Source: Pseudostreptobacillus hongkongensis (lineage in GTDB: Bacteria; Fusobacteriota; Fusobacteriia; Fusobacteriales; Leptotrichiaceae). From it: DNA of 64,000 bases. Below the pieces are notes generated by a model. That model made no database searches and was not told where the DNA came from. It was given only the letters and a program-made list of their open reading frames with translations. Location of the stretch: positions 49,006 through 113,005 of the forward strand of contig NZ_LOHY01000079.1 in NCBI RefSeq assembly GCF_001559795.1, written 5' to 3'. Below are positions 59,756 through 64,000 of the stretch, piece after piece (the stretch's first letter is position 1; every line of letters starts with the position of its first letter). The position numbers were made by a program, and so were the translations under genes.

Positions 59756-60547
59756 TTATTTATTATTTTCAAAATTATTTTTAAAGAACATACTTTGATA
59801 CATTATAGATTCCTTCCAGTAAACCCAGCTATGAGCACCTGGTCTTTCAGAATATATATGAGGTATGTTTAAATCAATTAATTTTTTATGCAAATCTCTA
59901 TTTGCTTCAATAAAGAAATCATCTACTCCACAATCTATCCAAATATTAGTTTTCGCCCAAATTAATTGATGTGCCAAATCTTTAATATTATATTTTTCCC
60001 AATCCTTATTTATCACCTTATTTATTCCCCAATTACCTTGGAAAGAGTAAACATCTACTCCACCACTCATAGATGCAATATTACCATATACATCTTTGTG
60101 ATTTATACCTAAATATAGAGCTCCAAATCCACCCATACTTAATCCTGTTATTCCTCTTTGTTCACGTCTTGCATCAGTCTTATAATTTGAATCTACATAT
60201 TCAACTAATTCTTTTGAAACAAAAGTATCATAATTAGAATTTTTCTTTACATCGCTATCTACATACCAACTATCATAATTACCATCTGGAGAAACATAGA
60301 TAATATCATATTTATCTGCATATTTCCCAATTTCTAATTTTTGAGGAAAATTAGTATTATTTCCTGACCAACCATGTAAAGTGTATACTGTTGGAAACTT
60401 CATATTTTTATCATAACTATCAGGTAAAACAACTGTAACATCTATATCTTTTTTCATAGATTTACTGTATACCTTAACAACTTTTTCACTATAACTAAAT
60501 GCTATAGTTGAAACTAATAACATTAAACCTAAAAACTTCTTTTTCAT
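59756..60547 (-). CDS. Secreted alpha/beta-hydrolase esterase (EstA/antigen 85-like)
   Basis: 263 residues with a signal peptide (MKKKFLGLMLLVSTIAFSYS). Catalytic Ser in GLSMGGFGA, oxyanion region LHGWSGN, Asp in CGVDDFF and His in PGAHSW. Esterase D-type family. In this operon it may remove O-acetyl or ester groups from cell-wall fragments (inferred). Preceded by a UUCG hairpin between murP and this gene. Confidence 0.85.
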   Translation of the reverse strand: MKKKFLGLMLLVSTIAFSYSEKVVKVYSKSMKKDIDVTVVLPDSYDKNMKFPTVYTLHGWSGNNTNFPQKLEIGKYADKYDIIYVSPDGNYDSWYVDSDVKKNSNYDTFVSKELVEYVDSNYKTDARREQRGITGLSMGGFGALYLGINHKDVYGNIASMSGGVDVYSFQGNWGINKVINKDWEKYNIKDLAHQLIWAKTNIWIDCGVDDFFIEANRDLHKKLIDLNIPHIYSERPGAHSWVYWKESIMYQSMFFKNNFENNK

Positions 60548-60559
60548 AACTCCTTTTAA

Positions 60560-60583
60560 AGAGATTAGCCGAAGCTAATCTCT
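60560..60583 (-). terminator. UUCG-loop hairpin between murP and the esterase gene
   Basis: AGAGATTAGC-TTCG-GCTAATCTCT on the minus strand, a 10-bp stem with a C(UUCG)G tetraloop, then TTTAAAA. Likely a partial terminator or 3'-end stabiliser that lowers expression of the three downstream hydrolase genes. Confidence 0.65.
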
Positions 60584-60597
60584 ATCTCCTTTAATAT

Positions 60598-62007
60598 TTA
60601 TTCTCCGTATATTTCTTCTATTCTTTCATCATCAACACCAAATAGGTAAGTTAAGACAAATCCACCTATGTATGCTCCTACCATTGCGATTATAAAGAAG
60701 ATCCATGTTCCAGGAACAACTATTAATAATCCAAATAATCCAGAAACACCTTGAGTAACTGTTCCTAAATGGAATAATGAAGCTAGTAATCCACCAAATC
60801 CAGAACCAAGACATGCAGTAATAAATGGTTTACCTAAAGGTAAAGTAACTGCATACATTAAAGGTTCTCCTATTCCTAAAATACCAACAGGTAATGCATC
60901 TCTAACTAAAGTTTTTAATTTCTTATTTCTTGTTTTAACTAATATAGCAATTCCGGCACCAACTTGTCCTCCACCTGCCATCATTAAGATAGGTAATAAA
61001 TAGTTAATTCCTTGTGTAGGTCCATTAGGATCATTTAATAACACGTGTATTGGAGTTAAGGCTTGGTGTAACCCAACTGATACTAATGGTAAGAAGCTAG
61101 CTGCTAATATATATCCACCAAGATTTCCAAGTCCCTTATAAATAAAGTCAAGTATACCAAATATAGCTACAGTTACTCCAGTACCTAATGGTTGAATAAC
61201 AAGTATTGCTATAAATACTGAAATAATTAAAGTTAAAAGTGGTGTAAAGAATGTATCAAGCATAGCAGGCATAATTTTTCTAATTTGTTTTTCAAGATAT
61301 GCTACTATTATACCCATGAATAAAGCTGCTAAAAGTCCACCCATACCTGGAGCAAATGGTTTACCAGTTAATGGAAGATTAATTCCTTCTTCATTAATTT
61401 TCATTAATAAAGGTAAAGATGGATGAGCTATAAAGATTGACCCTATAATACCTCCAAGTATTGCAGTTCCTCCAAATTCTTTAGCTGAATTCATACCAAC
61501 ATATAAAGCTAAGAAACCAAACATTACAAATCCTATACTTCTTATAGCTTGGTACCACCATTGCCCGTTATATGCACCATGAGTAGAAACATTAATTACA
61601 TTTGTTAATCCCATTATAAGCCCTGCAGCTATTATACCAGGTAATAAAGGAACAAATATATTAGCTATTTTTTGTAAGAATCTTTGAACAGGTCCATTAT
61701 GTTTAGCCTTATTACTCTTCTTGTTTTGTTTAGCTAATTCTTCAACATCACTAACATAACCTAAAGGTATACCAGAAAGTTTAACAAATTCTTCTCCAAC
61801 TTTATTAACCACACCTGGTCCTAAAACAATTTGAATAGTATCAGCGTTTATAACACTTAATACTCCATCTACTTTTTTAAGAGCTTCTAAATCAACATCA
61901 TTTCTCGTAGAAACTCTTAATCTTGTCATACATGTTGCGTTAGAACTAATATTTTCTTTACCACCTAAGATCTCAAATAGTTCTTTTGCAGTTTTTCTTG
62001 CATCCAT
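60598..62007 (-). CDS. murP: PTS EIIBC transporter for N-acetylmuramic acid or MurNAc-GlcNAc
   Basis: 469 residues. The EIIB domain (1-85) has the phosphorylated Cys in NATCMTRLRV; the EIIC domain has about ten spans with GIGEPLMYAVTLPLGKP (substrate/active loop). No EIIA domain, so a separate Crr-type EIIA is needed. MurP phosphorylates MurNAc sugars during uptake. It lies between the RpiR-type regulator and hydrolases in the murQ operon, which decides the substrate call. Confidence 0.9.
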   Translation of the reverse strand: MDARKTAKELFEILGGKENISSNATCMTRLRVSTRNDVDLEALKKVDGVLSVINADTIQIVLGPGVVNKVGEEFVKLSGIPLGYVSDVEELAKQNKKSNKAKHNGPVQRFLQKIANIFVPLLPGIIAAGLIMGLTNVINVSTHGAYNGQWWYQAIRSIGFVMFGFLALYVGMNSAKEFGGTAILGGIIGSIFIAHPSLPLLMKINEEGINLPLTGKPFAPGMGGLLAALFMGIIVAYLEKQIRKIMPAMLDTFFTPLLTLIISVFIAILVIQPLGTGVTVAIFGILDFIYKGLGNLGGYILAASFLPLVSVGLHQALTPIHVLLNDPNGPTQGINYLLPILMMAGGGQVGAGIAILVKTRNKKLKTLVRDALPVGILGIGEPLMYAVTLPLGKPFITACLGSGFGGLLASLFHLGTVTQGVSGLFGLLIVVPGTWIFFIIAMVGAYIGGFVLTYLFGVDDERIEEIYGE

Positions 62008-62020
62008 AATATCATCACTC

Positions 62021-62854
62021 CTATTTTTTAATTGCTGTTTCTGTTATTTTTCTACTTACCTCATCAAAATTCTTATTAGAATATGTCATATATATTACAT
62101 CAATTAAATTTAACATTGATATTCTTGAATATATAGCTGCACTCCTAGTAAGATTTTCTTTTGATGTTACAAATAAGTTATACTTACATCTTTTAGCTAA
62201 AGGACTATCTGTATACCTTGTAATAGATACTGTGTCTATTCCTTTTGCTAAAAGTATATCAGCTATTTTAATAAGTTCAGGTGTAACTCCTGAATAAGAT
62301 ATTAAAATGGCTATATGATTTTGTTTACTATTTACCGCCTGTACATATTGTTGATCTGTACCTTGAAAACAGTTACTTACTTTTCCTACTCTCATAAATT
62401 TATACTGTGCATCTAAGCATACTATATGTGATGCTCCCATACCATATAAATCTATTACATCTTTTTCCTTTATAATCGAAACTACTTTTTCTATTTGTAC
62501 TCCATCTTGTAATAAAACATTTTCGTTTAAAGATGAAATACTTAATTTATTTAATTTAGATATGATATCTTCAGTGCTTAGTTCCTTTTCAATATCTGAA
62601 TTATCGAAAATCATATTTTCTTTGTTAAATATTGATAGCTCTTCTATAAGCCTAAGTTTTAACTCTTGAAAACCAGAAAGACCAATTTTTTTACAAGTTC
62701 TTGTAACAGTAGAATTACTCGTATATGTTTTATCTGCAATATCTTGACCCTCAAGTTCTATAATCTTTGTATAATTATCTAAAATATATTTAGCAACTAA
62801 GTTTTCTGAACTTGAAAATCCATCAAATTCCCTAATCTTTATTAATAAACTCAT
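62021..62854 (-). CDS. RpiR-family regulator (MurR-like)
   Basis: 277 residues. The N-terminal HTH_6 domain (ENLVAKYILDNY, NSTVTRTCKKIGLSGFQELK) is followed by a SIS sugar-phosphate binding domain (VIDLYGMGASHIVCLDA, AILISYSGVTPELI, VSITRYTDSPLAK). MurR senses MurNAc-6P and represses mur genes in other bacteria. Start overlaps murQ by 23 bp, so the regulator is translated with its operon. Likely binds the murQ promoter region. Confidence 0.9.
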   Translation of the reverse strand: MSLLIKIREFDGFSSSENLVAKYILDNYTKIIELEGQDIADKTYTSNSTVTRTCKKIGLSGFQELKLRLIEELSIFNKENMIFDNSDIEKELSTEDIISKLNKLSISSLNENVLLQDGVQIEKVVSIIKEKDVIDLYGMGASHIVCLDAQYKFMRVGKVSNCFQGTDQQYVQAVNSKQNHIAILISYSGVTPELIKIADILLAKGIDTVSITRYTDSPLAKRCKYNLFVTSKENLTRSAAIYSRISMLNLIDVIYMTYSNKNFDEVSRKITETAIKK

Positions 62855-63743
62855 GTATTAATCTCGCTACATTCCCGTTATATTTACTAAGCTCACTAGC
62901 TGCTATACCATTTTCTACACCTAATAGTATCATTACTATCGCTTGCTTAACATTATAACCTGATTTTTCTAAAGTTTCTTGAGCTTTCATATAGTCACAA
63001 CCCGTCGTTTTAATTAAAATATTTTTTGCTCTTTCTATTAGCTTAAGATTTGAAGTTTTAACATCAACCATATATCCAGAAAATACTTTACCAAGTTTTA
63101 TCATTATTGTTGTTGATATCATATTTAAAACCATTTTCTGAGCTGTTCCCGATTTCATTCTAGTTGAACCTGTTACTATTTCAGGACCTACAATTACCTC
63201 TATAGGATATTTAGATTTACTTGATAATTCTGAATTAACTGAACAACTTATTCCTCCTGTTATTGCACCTATAGAATTTGCATAATCTACAGCTCCTAAT
63301 ACATAAGGTGTTCTTCCTGATGCTGTTAAACCGATAACTACATCCTTATTTGTTAAATTTAAATTTTCTAAATCTTTTCTACCATTATCATAATTATCTT
63401 CGGCATTTTCTTGTGCTTCAAATACTGCAGCAATTCCTCCTGCAATAATTCCTTGAACTTTTTCTTTTGATACTCCATATGTTGGCGGACACTCTGAAGC
63501 ATCTAAAATTCCTAATCTTCCAGAAGTCCCAGATCCTACATATATTATCCTCGTTTCCTCAGTATAATTTTCTAAAATTGCATCTATTAATTTAGATATA
63601 TTTAAAAGTTCTTTTTCAACATTTAAAGCAACTTTTTTATCTTCATCATTAATTCTTCTAACAATTTCATAACTATCTTGGAGTTCTATATCCTTACTAT
63701 TAATATTATTTTGCTCTGTAGATAATGTACTTAAATTAATCAT
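62832..63743 (-). CDS. murQ: N-acetylmuramic acid 6-phosphate etherase
   Basis: 303 residues starting MINLSTLSTEQNN at ATG 63743 (AGAGGAG site); the longer frame to 63791 would overlap the promoter. Etherase/SIS motifs: VGSGTSGRLGILDASECPPT, GLTASGRTPYVLGA and TGSTRMKSGTAQKMVLNM. MurQ removes the lactyl ether from MurNAc-6P to give GlcNAc-6P. First gene of the cell-wall recycling operon. Confidence 0.97.
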   Translation of the reverse strand: MINLSTLSTEQNNINSKDIELQDSYEIVRRINDEDKKVALNVEKELLNISKLIDAILENYTEETRIIYVGSGTSGRLGILDASECPPTYGVSKEKVQGIIAGGIAAVFEAQENAEDNYDNGRKDLENLNLTNKDVVIGLTASGRTPYVLGAVDYANSIGAITGGISCSVNSELSSKSKYPIEVIVGPEIVTGSTRMKSGTAQKMVLNMISTTIMIKLGKVFSGYMVDVKTSNLKLIERAKNILIKTTGCDYMKAQETLEKSGYNVKQAIVMILLGVENGIAASELSKYNGNVARLIHEFINKD

Positions 63744-63763
63744 ATTATCACTCCTCTTAATAC

Positions 63764-63791
63764 ATTGTACCACCATTTTCATAAAAGTCAA
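63764..63791 (-). promoter_or_regulatory. Promoter of the murQ operon
   Basis: Minus strand TTGACT - 16 bp - TACAAT, about 20 bp before the murQ start. Confidence 0.82.
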
Positions 63792-63799
63792 TAGAGAAA

Positions 63800-63812
63800 G
63801 AAAACGATTTTC
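63800..63812. promoter_or_regulatory. Possible operator upstream of the murQ promoter
   Basis: GAAAACGATTTTC has 5-bp arms around CGA and resembles a catabolite-response (cre)-type site, just upstream of the -35 box. Candidate ligands are MurR or a CcpA-like LacI-family regulator. Weak on its own. Confidence 0.35.
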
Positions 63813-63831
63813 AGAAAAAGTTAAAAATAAA

Positions 63832-63849
63832 AGCTAGTTTATACTAGCT
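63832..63849 (-). terminator. Second terminator behind the rRNA-tRNA unit
   Basis: AGCTAGT-TTAT-ACTAGCT, followed on the minus strand by TTTTATTTTT (and T-rich on the other side), between the tRNA and the murQ promoter. Possibly bidirectional. Confidence 0.72.
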
Positions 63850-63867
63850 AAAAAAAAGCAAAAAAAA

Positions 63868-63884
63868 AGGAACACTAAGTGTTC
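63868..63884 (-). terminator. First terminator behind tRNA-Asn
   Basis: GAACAC-TTA-GTGTTC on the minus strand followed by CTTTTTTTTT, 5 bp after the tRNA 3' end. Confidence 0.82.
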
Positions 63885-63888
63885 GAGA

Positions 63889-63965
63889 TGGCGTCCCTGG
63901 TAGGACTTGAACCTACGACCCTCTGATTAACAGTCAGATGCTCTAACCGGCTGAGCTACAGAGAC
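63889..63965 (-). tRNA. tRNA-Asn (GTT)
   Basis: 77-nt cloverleaf including an encoded CCA. Acceptor stem GTCTCTG / CAGGGAC, D-arm with AGCTCAGCCGGTTAGAGC, anticodon loop CTGTTAA in a TCTGA/TCAGA stem (anticodon GTT), T-arm GTAGGTTCAAGTCCTAC. Directly downstream of a 5S rRNA, so part of an rRNA operon. Confidence 0.96.
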
Positions 63966-63979
63966 AAAAAAAGGAAAGT

Positions 63980-64000
63980 TTGGCAACTACCTATCTTCCC
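63980..64000 (-). rRNA. 5S rRNA 3' end (partial)
   Basis: The last about 20 bases at the window edge, on the minus strand, read GGGAAGATAGGTAGTTGCC, which matches the conserved 3' part of bacterial 5S rRNA. It lies 15 bp upstream of tRNA-Asn, as in 16S-23S-5S-tRNA operons. Only the end is in the window, so the exact boundary is approximate. Confidence 0.7.

Noticed and set aside
63743..63791. N-terminal extension of MurQ
   Set aside because: The extension runs through the -10 and -35 boxes; the ATG at 63743 has the ribosome binding site and the family's normal N-terminus.

Overview
The window is very AT-rich, uses the standard genetic code and encodes a Gram-negative type outer-membrane protein, a fusobacterial-style rimP-nusA-ylxR/ylxQ-infB-rbfA-recJ cluster and a MurNAc recycling operon. 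This fits the Fusobacteriota, probably family Leptotrichiaceae (Streptobacillus/Sneathia-like). The taxonomic call is an inference from gene content and composition.

Layout. (1) 1-6777, minus strand: host translation/transcription operon rimP > nusA > ylxR-L7Ae > infB > rbfA > recJ (recJ runs off the left edge). (2) 6808-53076: a complete temperate siphovirus prophage of about 46 kb, bounded by an 11-bp direct repeat (TACCATGCGTA). (3) 53065-63743, minus strand: host genes for a beta-barrel outer-membrane protein, an M29 aminopeptidase, and a cell-wall recycling operon murQ > murR-like > murP > secreted esterase > secreted beta-lactamase-fold hydrolase > mupG. (4) Right edge: tRNA-Asn and the 3' end of a 5S rRNA, minus strand.

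Prophage organisation. Integration is in the last codons of the outer-membrane protein gene. The 11-bp core recreates the codons Tyr-Ala-Trp and a stop, so the host protein is unchanged. The gene's own terminator is stranded 46 kb away at 6754-6777, and the phage supplies a replacement minus-strand terminator. From attL the prophage carries a plus-strand accessory block (7.0-9.1 kb) with several small genes, strong promoters and two apparent minus-strand small RNAs. Next come the leftward late genes (34.3 to 9.3 kb): terminase, ParB-like proteins, DNA methyltransferase, Mu-like head proteins, tail, tape measure, tail fibre, a RelA/SpoT-domain moron, endolysin, holin. A lysogeny zone (34.4-37.6 kb) holds the late promoter, integrase, a DUF3800 gene behind a structured RNA leader, a repeat-rich noncoding region, the repressor and an operator array. 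Rightward early genes (37.6-52.9 kb) encode regulators, a VRR-NUC nuclease, SNF2 helicase, YqaJ exonuclease, a Sak4-like ATPase, a DUF669 protein, family-B DNA polymerase, PrimPol-helicase, a paralogous family of small proteins, and an ArpU-like late regulator.

Most striking points: two G:C homopolymers in reading frames of an otherwise AT-rich genome (an 11-C tract in the repressor, and a 7-G tract that puts the methyltransferase out of frame), suggesting phase variation of lysogeny control and DNA modification; a structured RNA with its own promoter and terminator directly upstream of the DUF3800 and integrase genes, with a possible relative at 9.1 kb; a frameshift in the tail fibre at a slippery A7; a canonical -1 frameshift (GGGTTTG) in the tail-assembly chaperone; a phage RelA/SpoT protein in a self-contained transcription unit, like prophage CapRel/toxSAS defence genes; a minor head protein fused to an ADP-ribosyltransferase-like domain; and a late promoter laid out like lambda pR'-tR' with three 11-bp activator-type repeats.
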